Shown here one piece after another: positions 12,262-22,672 of a DNA stretch of 64,000 bases. Made by a program: the position numbers and the translations under genes. Each line of letters begins with the position of its first letter. Positions within the stretch are counted from its first letter, which is position 1. The DNA is from Hibiscus mutabilis (Eukaryota; Streptophyta; Magnoliopsida; Malvales; Malvaceae): positions 14,872,128 through 14,936,127 of the forward strand of contig CM033744.1 in the NCBI GenBank assembly GCA_019671005.1, given 5' to 3'. The notes under the pieces were generated by a model. The model ran no database searches, was not told where the DNA came from, and saw only the letters and a list, made by a program, of their open reading frames with translations.

Positions 12262-12560
12262 TTCCTAGCAGAGAATGGTGAGTTCCGAATGAGAAGAGTT
12301 TACCCAGCAAAGAATAGAGAGCTCTTGATGAGAAGGGTTCGCCTAGCAAAGAGTACAGAATTCCTAATGAGAAGAGTTCATCAAGCAAAGAATATAGAGC
12401 TCCTAAATGAGAAGAGTTTGCCCATAAAAGAATATAGAGCTCTTGATGAGAAAAGTTTGTCAAGCAAAGAATATAGAGCTCCTGATGAGAAGAGTTCGTC
12501 AAGCAAAGAGTACATAATTCCTAATGAGAAAATTTCACCCCAGCAAAGAGAACAGAGTTC
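12262..12560 (+). repeat. Tandem array of a 39-bp unit, seven to eight copies
   Basis: The unit combines gcaaagaatatagagctcc with tgatgagaagagttcgtcaa. It stays open in frame 1 (12220-12564), giving a repetitive Glu/Lys/Ser-rich peptide, because 39 is a multiple of three. More diverged units continue to about 12960. I regard it as non-coding array sequence. Confidence 0.85.
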
Positions 12561-13040
12561 ATAATGAGAGGAACTCTCCTAACAAAGAATGAGAAAATCA
12601 TAATGTGAAGAGTTCGTCTAACAAAGAATGAAGAAATCATAATGAGAAAAGTTTGCCTTTTTGAAGAATGAGGACTTCCTGATGAGAAGACCCTGCTTAT
12701 TCAATGCCTTTATAGAGAGGAAGGTTAGTGTTCACAAAAAGAACGATGAGTTCCTAATAAGAAGAGTTTGCTTGTTCTACACCTTTGCATAGAGGTAGAC
12801 CAGTGTTGCCAAGAGGGATAAATGGGTTCCTAATGATAAAAACTAGTTTAGCCTTCGCGATTAGACTTAAAAGAAGGGTTGGGAAGTTCATAATAAGAAG
12901 AACTTATTCAAGCTTTTTTAAAGCAGAAAATGAGTGAAAGTTCATAATAAGAAGAACTTGCAGCTCAGATGACAGCCAGATAGTTTGGACAAATTTGTAT
13001 CTTTTCAGTCTTTGCCCAATTCCTGTTCCACAACAATGAG

Positions 13041-13054
13041 CAAAGAGGGGCAGC
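13041..13054 (+). other. Polypurine tract before the 13055 LTR
   Basis: CAAAGAGGGGCAGC lies directly before TGTAAGACCC, the arrangement expected at an internal region/3' LTR boundary. Confidence 0.65.
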
Positions 13055-15100
13055 TGTAAGACCCGAATTTTACCCGGGTATACTCATATACACATAAATA
13101 TTTTTCATTATAAATAAAACCAATAAATAAATAATAGACCTTATAAATAAAAGGTTGAGTCCAAATGTTCATTTTCTACATCCAAAACTGTCCAAATTAC
13201 ATATAATATTCTCAAAGCCCAATATTAAATACAAGGCCCAAGTCCTCAATTCCTTACAGCTCATTTACAACAAATTTCGGATAAATCCAACCCAAACAAG
13301 CACAATTTAGCACGAACTTCTATTTTCCTGCCCAAATCCGGTAACCATAGGGACACATGTCATGCCATCATTGGCCTGAAGAAGCCTCACACGGATAATG
13401 GTTTTGTTAGAGATATCTGGCAGCTGATGTCACTCGTGTGACGTCAACGATGATGTCACGGTGCACCCACCTATATAAAGGAGGAAAGAGACCTGACAGA
13501 TATTTAATTACCATATTAATTACGAGTTATAAATAATAATAATAATAATAATAATTAAATAATAAATAAGAGAGAGGGTTCATCTTGGGAGTCAAACCAC
13601 CGCTGGAAGCTGAGGCATCACCAAAGATGGGAATCGGTGCCAGAGAAAGTGAACGGTCGCCCTGCAATAAAATTGGGAGCATCGTTGTGAAGGTAAACTT
13701 CCTTCATCTCTTAGATTCCTGCAAAAATAAATGAAAATATCAGTTCATATAGATGCATGAAAACTAAAAACAAAACTGAAACAAAAATTGGATCGAGAAA
13801 CTCATCTCGGTGGCCGGAGATGTTTCTGAGGGAAACGACGGAGTTGAAAAGGTAGTTTTGGGTAGATTTAGTGTAGATCGGTTAAGAAGGGGGTGATTCT
13901 AATGAATTGGGGTATAGATCTAAAAGATTTTAGGTGAAAATAGGTAGTTTTTGATTTTGAAGCGGGGCTGAAAATTACCCCATGGTGGCCGGAGTTCGCA
14001 CTACGGTGGTTGGAGCTTGATTGGGGGTAGCTGGTTATTTTGGATGGTAGCCGGCGAACACTAAAGTTGAATGAAAGTTGGTCGGTGAAGGATTGAAGGG
14101 CAGAGGCTATGACGAAATTGACGGTAGCCGGCGTTGAGTTCTTCATGTTCATCACGAACGTGATGAACACATGAAGAACAAGCCCTAAAAAGGGGATTTT
14201 GATCTGTTTGGATCGTGTTTGTTGGGTAATGAGAAGTTTAAAAGAGAGAGAATTCTGAGAAAATGGTTAGAGAGAGGAAGTATTATGAAAAATAGAGAAA
14301 ATGGAGCAAATTTCAGACAAAGAGGGTTTAAATACCCTTACCAGAACGCGACATTTTGGTAGCGGGTTAACGAGACCCGCGCATTTTACTAGGTCGGGTT
14401 AAGCGGATCCGCGCCCTACTTTTGGGCATTCATGGTCTGGACTCTAAACTTTGTAATTCATTCAATGCAGTCCATTTCTTTAATAAAATCAAATATGGTC
14501 TTCATGGAGCATTTGACTTGTGTCTCCTTCTTGGTACACTATCGGAAATTGCATATGCATCGGTCAAGGTTGTACCTACTCAGTCTACAATGGGCTTGTC
14601 GAGGCGGGATAGAAGACTAACACATGATAGCCTCGACATTAAGCATCCCCCACTAGGCGTGAGACCTAGGATCCATTACTCATAGTCAAAAAAAATTCTT
14701 TAATTTTATTCAAATAGGAGATGACATGTGTCATCGTCTGATTGATGTACCTAGGTAAGATGTATAGTGAATTTTTGATATCGTTGCCATTGTTGTTTTT
14801 GGAAATAGTCTTTTCTTCTGATTTTTGCTCACTCAAAAATTAATAACTCCTAATATATAACTCGAAATCGAGAATCGTTTCTTTTAAACGGATCTAGACT
14901 TCCGTGTGGTTATAGAAATATAAGACTAACTTCTTGATTTATTTTGTAAAATTTTTGGTACTTTTTCAAATTCAATGCTAAAACTTTTTTTCTAAGAAAT
15001 TTGCTGTCAAATTTTTATGACCTTTTAACAGTCAAATATTTATATTTTTAAAATACATATTGAAATCAATCATCGTTTGTTTTAAACAAAACTAGACCGA
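13055..15100 (+). repeat. Probable 3' LTR of the Tat/Ogre-like element; right end uncertain
   Basis: It starts TGTAAGACCCGAATTTTACCC after a polypurine tract. A TATA-like ctatataaagg is at 13471-13481, with several TGACGTCA-like motifs just upstream (13425-13460) and a TAA microsatellite at about 13525-13560. The matching 5' LTR lies outside the window, so the end cannot be fixed and 15100 is a guess. Reverse-strand open frames near 13868-14170 look incidental. Confidence 0.45.
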
Positions 15101-15842
15101 ATCACGTTTACAATAATATATATAGCACTTTCTAATTATTTTTATTGAATTTACGAAGAATTTTTAAACTTACTCTAGCCGACCATACTCAGGGTATGAG
15201 AGATTAGATTTTTGTTGAAAATGGAAAATTTACCCTTATGGCCATCTAAATTTATAAAATATTGTATGTAAAATATCGAGGATCCCTGTAGATACTTTTC
15301 GGGGATCCCATACATGTACGATTCAGTTATCCTTACAGTTTGGATATAACAATCATTGTATCATCCCTATTTGAGCTTCGGTGATAAAATTTTCTCCGCC
15401 CTCGTCCCGTCCCCACGAGTAAAGATTTAGATTATTTTTTATACCCATTAGTTCAAATCCTCACAATTTTCAATTATTTCCCGCCTGATTACCAACCCTA
15501 CCATTTGCCAAAACTCACATGTATATGAGATGATTAAATGTACAGCTTTTTATTAGTTATTTATTTATTTTGTGAACTACAGAAACACTAAACATAAAAC
15601 GAAATAATGATGAACAGGGAAAGCATAACCCAAAAATGCGAAATAGAAATAAATATAAATTCGAAAGCACTGTTGCAGAAATCAATCATGCTTCTCAGAT
15701 AGATTGGATAAAGCAACCAAGTTGTGATTGCCAATCAGGCAATCACATCCCTACCCTTGCTTGTCAGTTTCCACACAAATACACCAAACGATACACTACC
15801 ACATCTCTCAATTTATTTTTCATTTCTAACTCTTATATATTA
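15101..15842. other. Non-coding stretch, AT-rich; no gene seen
   Basis: A C-rich patch near 15398-15418 (ctcgtcccgtccccacgag) resembles the CCCCGCCCC-type motif of old plant repeats. Nothing else is recognisable. Part may belong to the preceding LTR. Confidence 0.4.
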
Positions 15843-16983
15843 GGGTAAATTACCTGAGTGGCCACCCAAATATTGGATTTAACCTATTTTGACCACTAAA
15901 TTATAAAAAATTAAAATTCGACCACCAACTATTTAGTTGAACCTATTTTGACCACTGGACGTTAAAATCTAACATGGGTGACGTGGTTGTTAATGAAAAT
16001 TTGTATAACTACACATTTGGTCCATGTTGGTTACCTATTCTATCAATTTGATCCTAATTTTAATTTAATTAAATAAATTAATAATTCAATTAGGTGCCGA
16101 CAAGTTTCACCACCTTATTGGAGGAATTTAATTATTTATTTTATTTATGTCACCTGATTGGATAAAAGAAAATAAAATAAAGAAAATTTTGGCTCGAATA
16201 AGAATCGAACTTGAGACCCCTGGGAGTAAATGGTGTGAGTTTGCCACTAAACCAAGTGGCCAATTGTGATATAAAATACATAGTGTAATATATGTTTTAG
16301 TTTGTTGTTAATGAAAGGAAAAGAAAATAAATATGCATTAAGAGGATTCGAACATGACACACTTGAGACGCATAAAAAATATTTAAACCACTGTAGAAAT
16401 AATATTTAAATTAAAGTTGACAAATTATATATATATATATATATATATTAAATAATAGTTAATTCATGATTTAAAATAAAAAATTAAAATTATATTAAAA
16501 ATTTATTTAACGAAACCAAACTATTTAAATTATATTCGTGAGCTTGAATTCGTTAAATGAATTTTTAATATAATTTTAATTTTTTAATTAATTAAATTAA
16601 TTTTTAAATAAAAATATAATAATTAAATTAAAGTTAATACCATGAAAAAAAAATAAGATTAAAAACAAAATTAAAGTTGACTCGAATATAATTTTTATTT
16701 TTAATATACTTTAATATATATATATATATAATTTGTAAAATGTTGTCAATTTTAATTTAAATATTATATTTCTATAGTAGTTTAAATGTTTTTTATGCAT
16801 CTTAAAGTGTGTAGTTATATAAATTTCCATTAGCAGCCACATCACCCCTCCATTAGATTTTAACGGCTGGTGGTCAAAATATGTCCAATTAAATAGTTGG
16901 GTGGTCGAATTTTAAATTTTTGTAGTACGACGGTCAAAATAGGTCAGACCCAATAATTAGGTGGTCACTCAGGTAGTTTACCC
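15843..16983. mobile_element. Non-autonomous DNA transposon with terminal inverted repeats of about 170 bp
   Basis: The left arm (15843 to about 16011, starting GGGTAAATTACCTGAGTGGCC) is the reverse complement of the right arm (about 16814-16983, ending GGTAGTTTACCC) at clearly more than 80 percent by eye. The inverted relation resumes inward at about 16358-16465 versus 16700-16812, so about 345 bp in the left arm (16012-16357) looks inserted. Long arms suggest a Mutator-like foldback. The AT-rich flanks tatatatta and tatattata match at 7 of 9 positions, so the duplication is not certain. A TA duplication is an alternative. No transposase is present. Confidence 0.85.
16191..16262 (-). repeat. 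tRNA-like (SINE-head-like) sequence
   Basis: Read on the minus strand, it contains an A-box-like TTGGTTTAGTGG and, about 37 nt later, a B-box-like AAGTTCGATTC. These are the internal RNA polymerase III promoter parts of tRNA genes and tRNA-derived SINEs. The acceptor ends do not pair as in a real tRNA, so I call it a relic. It lies in the part of the left transposon arm that looks inserted. Confidence 0.45.
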
Positions 16984-17055
16984 TATATTATAATTGCCAA
17001 CCCAACATTCAGTTGTACGAGACTTGATCTTCCCTATTAATAATTCATTCGCGCT

Positions 17056-17330
17056 CTCCTATTTTGGTCACCAAACTATTATTTTTAACAAAATTCTCAT
17101 AAGAGTTACGTTTTCTTTCTATTTTGGTCACCCGCCATTAAAAACTCATGGAAAAACAATAGTTTGATGACCAAAACAGAAAAAAGCAATAGTTTGGTGA
17201 CCAAAATAGGAAAAGAATAACATTAGTGGCCATAATAGAAATAAACGTAATGTTAGTAATGATTTTGTACAAAATAATAGTTTGATAACCAAAACAAAAA
17301 AACGAAAATAGTTTAGTGTCAAAATACCCG
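17056..17330. repeat. Small foldback built from a 20-bp motif
   Basis: CTATTTTGGTCACCAAACTATT near 17059 is mirrored by AATAGTTTGGTGACCAAAATAG near 17188 (trimmed here to the core). Further diverged copies lie near 17119, 17155, 17275 and 17307. It could be a degenerate MITE. No coding is seen. Confidence 0.6.
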
Positions 17331-17339
17331 AAAATATTA

Positions 17340-18878
17340 TGTCACACATTTTTCTTAAAGATTATGCAACAAGTTAAACAATTACTCCATGTATATTTGA
17401 GCCACTGTAATTCTATTAGCAATACGGTTGGTAAAATAAATGTTTACTCTCTTTGTCTCAAAAATGTTGTCTCTTATTCACTTTTCACGTAATTTTAGAA
17501 AAAAAAAAGTTTGCGTAAGAAATGTATTATAAAATAATTAAAATGATAATTTTAACTTTAAAAAGTTAAAGTTTATTTTATTGAAAAACTAAAAAGAGGG
17601 TAGATAAGAAAATGTGTTTAATAAAAGTTATTGAGTTTTTCAAAAGAATTATTTAATTGGGATAATTTTAAAACACAAAAAAAAATTATATTAATAATGA
17701 ATTTATATATAATCTATTAGAAATACTGATGGAGAGTCTATTGTCTAGTTTGTTAGATCTTGTGGTTTAGGGACGGTAAAGGAAAAACAAAAACAAAATT
17801 GATGAGGTTTCGACCCGTATTTGGATTTCGATTCGGATAGAAATTTTGTTGAAATTTTTTAGTTAAAGATTTTGTAAAATTTACTATTTTCAAAATTTAT
17901 TACTTCATCTTATGTTTTTGTAAGAGTTTTAATATAGCAGCAGTATTAGGAAAATAAAAATTCTATTTTTCGGGTGTTTTTTTAGAGTTTTTGAGATTCT
18001 CAGAAAATTTTTGTTTAAAAACTCTCAACACTGACAATCTCTTGTTTTCAGCACTAATTCTCATTCTTTCGCTGACTCTACCCCAAAAGTACATATACAT
18101 TAAAAAAACTTTCTTCTTTCATTGTTGTTTTTTATGGAAAAAAAAACAAATTATGGGTTTCGGTTATTGGAAATTTTGGATTCAATCTCGGAATTATAAT
18201 CTAAGGCTGAAAGTTGATTGTTTTCCGAGAAAAAGTGAATCCATTTTCACTTGTTGCTGATGAAATCTCACTTGTTTAAAATAGTTTCCGTTCATCTATA
18301 GTCGTCGAGGTATTTTTTATTCTTATGCCTTGTATTTTTGACTGTTTAATAAAATGATGTAAGCTTGGAAGGTTGCTGAAATCGAACTTCCGGGACGAGT
18401 TCGAATGCTTACGTCAGCCGGAAGAAACATTCGGATTTACTCGTACAATTTTTTTATAATTATTGTTTCAATAAAAAATATTAGGAGATGTTAAAGTTTA
18501 TCCATGATAACATATAAGAGAAGAAGAATAAATGAAGAAAATCAATCAATAAAAGGACATATTTTTGTAAGTTCAAGAAGAAAAAAGAGGTTGAAAAAGA
18601 AAATAAAGTTGTTATATCAACGTTTTTAATAAAATATATTAAAATAAAAGCGGACTAAAAATTAAATAATTCTAATAAAATTTTAAAAGTTTGATGATTA
18701 AAATAAACGTGCAATTTACCCTTAATAGAAAACCCCTTCCATTTATGTATGGAAATGGAAATAAGGAGGGAATGTTGGTATCATAAATTGGTAGAAAATT
18801 TTGACCGCGGGTACTGGAGTACGCTTCGTAGTGTATGATTGATGTTTTGGACAAACATCGTATCAAGCCTCTACATAT
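17340..18878. other. AT-rich non-coding DNA, probable original upstream region of the PKS gene
   Basis: No convincing gene or repeat is visible in 1.5 kb. Removing the retroelement at 18879-22584 would put 18878 about 88 bp from the PKS start codon, so the ancestral promoter and 5' leader probably lie here. I see no clear TATA box in the last 200 bp. Confidence 0.4.
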
Positions 18879-19468
18879 TGTCACGGGCCGTCAGCCGAGG
18901 CCCGAGTCATTGGCACCACGGGGTGCACACCAGGGTTCCCAAGAGGTTCAGATAGAGATCTTGGGCCCAAAGAGACCACTAGACCTAGCCTGATCCGTGG
19001 AGGATTCAAGAGGGTAATTCGGTCAAAGCATCATCTATTTATTTGAAATATAATATGTAGATAATGTTTGTGATAATTAGAGATTTGAAATTGAGATTTG
19101 ATTAGATAATATCAATCTCGACCGTCGATGTAAATTTGTATAGACCGTCGGATTAGGGGGAACTCAACTATAAATAGAGGCCTTCCCCTCCTCATTTGAT
19201 GTATCCAAGTTTCCAAGGAATAAAGGCATTTACTCTAAATCCTCTGAGTGTTCTTGTGTTTATTTCTTTGTTCTTGAGCGTTCTCTCAAAGTTCTTCTTC
19301 GCTCGTCTCTTTGATCTGATTCCGCGTAGAACGCTTTGCGTTTGTCAGTGCTTGGGAAGTTTGATCTTCCGAGAGGGTTGAAAAGGCTTACTTAGGCGTT
19401 TGTCTTGAGTCACATCGCCTAAGGCCGCGCACGTGGGTGGGCTGGTTGGAACTCTAGCCACGTGGACG
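18879..19468 (+). repeat. 5' LTR of the gag-protease element
   Basis: It starts TGTCACGGGCCGTC and ends near CACGTGGACG. TATAAATA at 19169-19176 is a good TATA box, which puts the start of the RNA about 30 bp later. Confidence 0.9.
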
Positions 19469-19470
19469 GT

Positions 19471-19482
19471 TGGTATCGAGCC
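19471..19482 (+). other. Primer-binding site, initiator tRNA-Met-like
   Basis: TGGTATCGAGCC equals the plant initiator tRNA-Met site TGGTATCAGAGCC with one A missing. Confidence 0.75.
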
Positions 19483-19529
19483 TTGTTCGGCGGCGTGAGC
19501 TAGTTCGAGGCACGAAGCATCGAGTAGAG

Positions 19530-20810
19530 ATGGCACCAAAGAAGGGAGAGAATGCTGCAGCGAGCCGAGGAAGGGTGTGGAGACCAGGCGGACAAAGGAA
19601 GTCGAGCAAACTCGAGGGACAAGTTGTCGGCACTCGAGGAGAGGGTCACCAGGCTTGAGGGATCTATGAAGGATTCGTGGAGCGACTCGGCGTGGTGGAT
19701 ACACGGATTGAGGAGCTGGATGACCGGGGTGATCGGTCGGAGGGAAAGAGAGATGCTCTCGAAGCCATCTTTGAAGGCATTGAGGGTGGAAATGGTGGAT
19801 CGAAGGCGAAAGTGATGGTTTATCAGGCTGCCATGCGGGCGGTGTGTTAACCACGGCGACACCTAGACCGATGAAGGACATTCGAAGCCAAGAGAGTTCA
19901 AGAGGAACAGGTCGGCGAAAGATGTTGAGAACTTCATTTGGTGCATGGAGCGGTACTTCGGGCAATGAGCATCACGACGATGCCGAGAAGGTAAATATTG
20001 TTGTTGTTTACTTTGAGCGACGTTGTTTTTGTTATGGTGGCGGCGTAGGTGCCTTGATGAGAATAGTGGGGGCACGGGCGTTGGAACATGGGAGGAGTTC
20101 CAAGCGGAGTTCAAGCAGCAGTTTTGCCCGAGTAACACGGAGAAAGAAGCCAGGACTAAGTTTAGGAGGCTTCGACACGATGGATCCATTGCGGATTACA
20201 TCCAGGAGTTTAGTGAGCTACAACTCCTTATCCGCGGCTTGTGTGAGAAGGATGCACTTTTCACGTTTATGGATGGATTGAAGCCATGGGCCAGGACCGA
20301 GTTAGAGCGGAGGGATGTGCAGGAACTTTCCAAAGCCATAGCCATTGCGGAGTCCTTGACCGATTATAGTGCTTACAAGTCCATGGAGTCCAAGTCTTCC
20401 AAGCCCCATGGCAAGGGTATTGGTGGGAGAGACGAAGATGTGTCCGGAGATAGCAGCGATGATGGCAAAGAGAGGCCATCGACCAAGCCAAATTGGTACG
20501 CGAAACCAGATGATCGGAAGGATCGATGATCCATAAGGTGCTACCATTGTGATGGTCCACACGTAGTGAAAGACTGTCCCAAGAAGAGGAGCCGCCTCGA
20601 TGCCATTGTCCAGGAGGATGACGAGTCAGATGGAGAACCCGATAGAGTTGGTGCAATCGCTAGCATCAAAGGAGGGAAGCCGAGGGTGGAAAAAGTACAT
20701 CGAAAGTGTTATCGATGTAAGAGGCCGCATTTAGCGCGTGAATACCCTGATCGAGTCAAGAATCCAAGGAGGATGAGCCCAAGAGTGATGAGGCTGCGAA
20801 GCTTGGCTCG
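19530..20810 (+). pseudogene. gag of the TR-GAG-like element, frameshifted
   Basis: The ATG at 19530 opens a basic N-terminus, then the gag jumps frames several times. A coiled-coil part (LSALEERVTRLEGSM) is at about 19625-19665. The start of the capsid (SAKDVENFIWCMERYFG) is near 19912-19962. The main capsid block (EEFQAEFKQQFCPSNTEKEA onward) runs at about 20090-20390. A zinc knuckle CYHCDGPHVVKDC lies at 20539-20577, just after a TGA at 20527. A second knuckle near 20709 has its last cysteine changed to tyrosine (CYRCKRPHLAREY). Gag would form the particle. At least three frame breaks and one stop make this copy non-functional. Confidence 0.85.
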
Positions 20811-22139
20811 ATGATATTAGATTCTGTCAAGGCGAGGAAGGGCCAGAAGCAGAACGGGTTGATGTTTGTCGACATCAACGTGGCGGGACGATCGATGAGT
20901 GCTTTGGTGGACATCGGGGCAAGCGATCTGTTCATGTCCAGGAAGGCTGTCGAGAAGCTTGGTCTTAAAGTTGTGGATTCAACCGGTAAGATCAAGGCGG
21001 TGAATTCAAGGGAAGTTCCAGTTGTGGGAACAGTGCGGAAGATCGAGTTGCAGATTGGGGATTGGAAGGCCAAGGAGAATTTCGAGGTAATCGAGCTAGA
21101 TGACTTTGATTTTATTTTGGGACTAAACTTCCTTGACCGTATTGAAGCTTTCATCATTCCGTATGCCAACGTCGTGTGCATCTTAGATCCGAGACAACGG
21201 TGTGTTGTACCTGTGTGCCGAGACAACGGGCGAGGAACCAAGAAGCTGACAGCCATTCAGCTTGTCGAAGATGCTCCAAGCCAAGGAGGCATCGAGTTGG
21301 AGGCGACAGTTGGGGACACTACCTTGGATGGGCGAGAGTTGCCCGAGGCAGTTGGCATGAAGGCCGTCGAGGAGCCATCCATGAGTGAGGTGGCTGAGGC
21401 ATCGAACTTCAATGGGAGAGAAGTGTCGATGAGATTTGCATTGCCGAGGAGCAATGGGGCATCAAACTTCAGGGAAGAAGGATTGATGTGTAGAGTAAAT
21501 GCCGGGAAAAGGAGTGAGGTATGTCTTGAACACGGTGATAGTGTGTTACAGTTTGATTTGCCAGATTTGTTGGGTGTAGGGCGCAGAAAACCTAACCCAT
21601 CAGATGGAGTTGCCAAGACTTGGTGCGGGCCGAAGCAACCACTCAGGGTACCGAGGGTTCGTTCGGTGTTCAACGTGAAGGCATCCAATTTTGTACACAA
21701 GGATCGGGAGAGTCCAGATCGGGGCAAGTCAGAACTGGTAGGAAAGAGTTCCTATGATCAAGATGTACCTGGGACGGGAAATTTTGCATGGCGGTGCGAG
21801 CCAAGGCGAGCAGTCCTTATGGGGGGACATCCGAATCAGAGTCCGGTGCACTTTATGGGGAGAGCGGTCCTTATGGGGGGACAATCAAGCCAGATTCTGA
21901 GTTGGGAGCAAGCCAAGGCACGCGGAAGGAAGCTCCAGGATCAATCTCAACTTTGTTCGAGAGGCGCGACGAGGGCATCGCCAAGTTTGGTGGGGGAGAT
22001 TGTCACGGGCCGTCAGCCGAGGCTCGAGTCATTGGCACCACGGGGTGCACACCAGGGTTCCCAAGAGGTTCAGATAGAGATCTTGGGCCCAAAGAGACCA
22101 CCAGACCTAGCCCGATCCATGGAGGATTCAAGAGGGTAA
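20811..22139 (+). CDS. Retropepsin-like protease ORF with long unassigned C-terminal extension
   Basis: An open frame of 442 codons. It is really the distal part of the gag-protease frame, because in-frame residues continue upstream of the ATG. Residues about 15-130 form a retroviral-type aspartic protease: LVDIGASDLFM (D34-I35-G36-A37) is the active site and FDFILGLNFLDR near 105-116 is the hydrophobic-Gly segment near the end. The residue after the catalytic Asp is normally Thr or Ser. Here it is Ile, which would probably impair activity. Residues about 140-395 contain no domain I recognise and no RT. A GRAVLMGG-type motif occurs twice near 340-360. The last 45 codons lie in the 3' LTR, so the true element product would end there. 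Confidence 0.7.
   Translation: MILDSVKARKGQKQNGLMFVDINVAGRSMSALVDIGASDLFMSRKAVEKLGLKVVDSTGKIKAVNSREVPVVGTVRKIELQIGDWKAKENFEVIELDDFDFILGLNFLDRIEAFIIPYANVVCILDPRQRCVVPVCRDNGRGTKKLTAIQLVEDAPSQGGIELEATVGDTTLDGRELPEAVGMKAVEEPSMSEVAEASNFNGREVSMRFALPRSNGASNFREEGLMCRVNAGKRSEVCLEHGDSVLQFDLPDLLGVGRRKPNPSDGVAKTWCGPKQPLRVPRVRSVFNVKASNFVHKDRESPDRGKSELVGKSSYDQDVPGTGNFAWRCEPRRAVLMGGHPNQSPVHFMGRAVLMGGQSSQILSWEQAKARGRKLQDQSQLCSRGATRASPSLVGEIVTGRQPRLESLAPRGAHQGSQEVQIEILGPKRPPDLARSMEDSRG
21988..22000 (+). other. Polypurine tract of the TR-GAG-like element
   Basis: TTGGTGGGGGAGA lies directly before the 3' LTR, with one T at the junction. Confidence 0.8.
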
Positions 22140-22584
22140 TTCGGTCAAAGCATCATCTATTTATTTGAAATATAATATGTAGATAATGTTTGTGATAATT
22201 AGAGATTTGAAATTGAGATTTCATTAGATAAGATCAATCTCGACCGTCGATGTAAATTTGTATAGACCGTCGGATTAGGGGGAACTCAACTATAAATAAA
22301 GGTCTTCCCCTCCTCATTTGATGTATCCAAGTTTCAGAGGAATAAAGGCATTTACTCTAAATCCTCTGAGTGTTCTTGTGTTCCTTTCTTTGTTCTTGAG
22401 CGTTCTTTCAAAGTTCTTCTTCGCTCATCTCTTTGATCCGATTCCGCGTAGAACGCTTTGCGTTTGTCGGTGCTTGGGAAGTTTGATCTTCCGAGAGGGT
22501 TGAAAAGGCTTACTTAGGCATTTGTCTTGAGTCACATCGCCTAAGGCCGCACGGTGGGCTGGTTGGAACTCTAGCCACGTGACA
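22001..22584 (+). repeat. 3' LTR of the gag-protease element, adjoining the PKS gene
   Basis: It matches 18879-19468 and ends GCCACGTGACA. Its right end is 88 bp before the PKS start codon. It carries an intact TATA box and an LTR leader of about 260 bp. Confidence 0.92.
22291..22298 (+). promoter_or_regulatory. TATA box in the 3' LTR, likely driving readout into PKS
   Basis: TATAAATA lies 382 bp before the PKS ATG, same strand. Transcripts starting about 30 bp downstream would cross the LTR end and enter the PKS coding region. Within the leader, an ATG near 22321 opens a reading frame of about 60 codons that ends before PKS and could act as an upstream ORF. This is an inference from position; expression is not shown. 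Confidence 0.6.
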
Positions 22585-22672
22585 ATATACACCTGTAAAT
22601 ATGCAACTTGTGAGGCAATTCTACAGCCATATATCCATTGTTGTCTTCTTTTTTTATTATTGACCATTGAAG

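Larger units (their letters stand above)
10262..13054 (+). mobile_element. 3' internal region of a Tat/Ogre-like element, non-coding
   Basis: About 2.8 kb without a plausible gene, continuing the sequence at 1-402 across the inserted element. It holds two tandem arrays (11388-11835 and 12262-12560) and ends in a polypurine tract against an LTR start at 13055. Tandem arrays before the 3' LTR are characteristic of Tat/Ogre elements; the assignment rests on this architecture, since pol is outside the window. Confidence 0.5.
18879..22584 (+). mobile_element. Non-autonomous LTR retrotransposon with gag and protease only (TR-GAG-like)
   Basis: Two LTRs of about 590 bp (18879-19468 and 22001-22584), a primer site at 19471 and a polypurine stretch at 21988-22000 enclose only 2.5 kb. 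Inside are a gag with coiled-coil start, capsid and zinc knuckles, and a retroviral-type protease. RT, RNase H and integrase are absent, so it would need a helper element. The class of terminal-repeat elements with gag only is known in plants. The flanks share atat on both sides but not a clean 5-bp duplication. The LTRs differ at about 17 positions by eye, close to 3 percent, so it is fairly young. Confidence 0.9.

Noticed and set aside
13868..14170. 100-codon minus-strand ORF in the Tat/Ogre-like LTR
   Set aside because: No recognisable motif and it sits within presumed LTR; no support as a gene.
16400..16800. AT microsatellite and palindromes as an origin or matrix attachment site
   Set aside because: They are explained by the inverted arms and AT repeats of the long-TIR transposon; no specific evidence for another role.
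19345..19965. 206-codon minus-strand ORF
   Set aside because: It overlaps the 5' LTR and gag on the opposite strand, is G/C-biased antisense of gag, and shows no domain.
20756..21256. 166-codon minus-strand ORF opposite the protease
   Set aside because: It is the antisense shadow of the protease frame, whose plus-strand motifs are convincing.
22667..22672. Start of PKS two codons upstream
   Set aside because: The codon at 22667 is TTG; the first ATG in frame is 22673.
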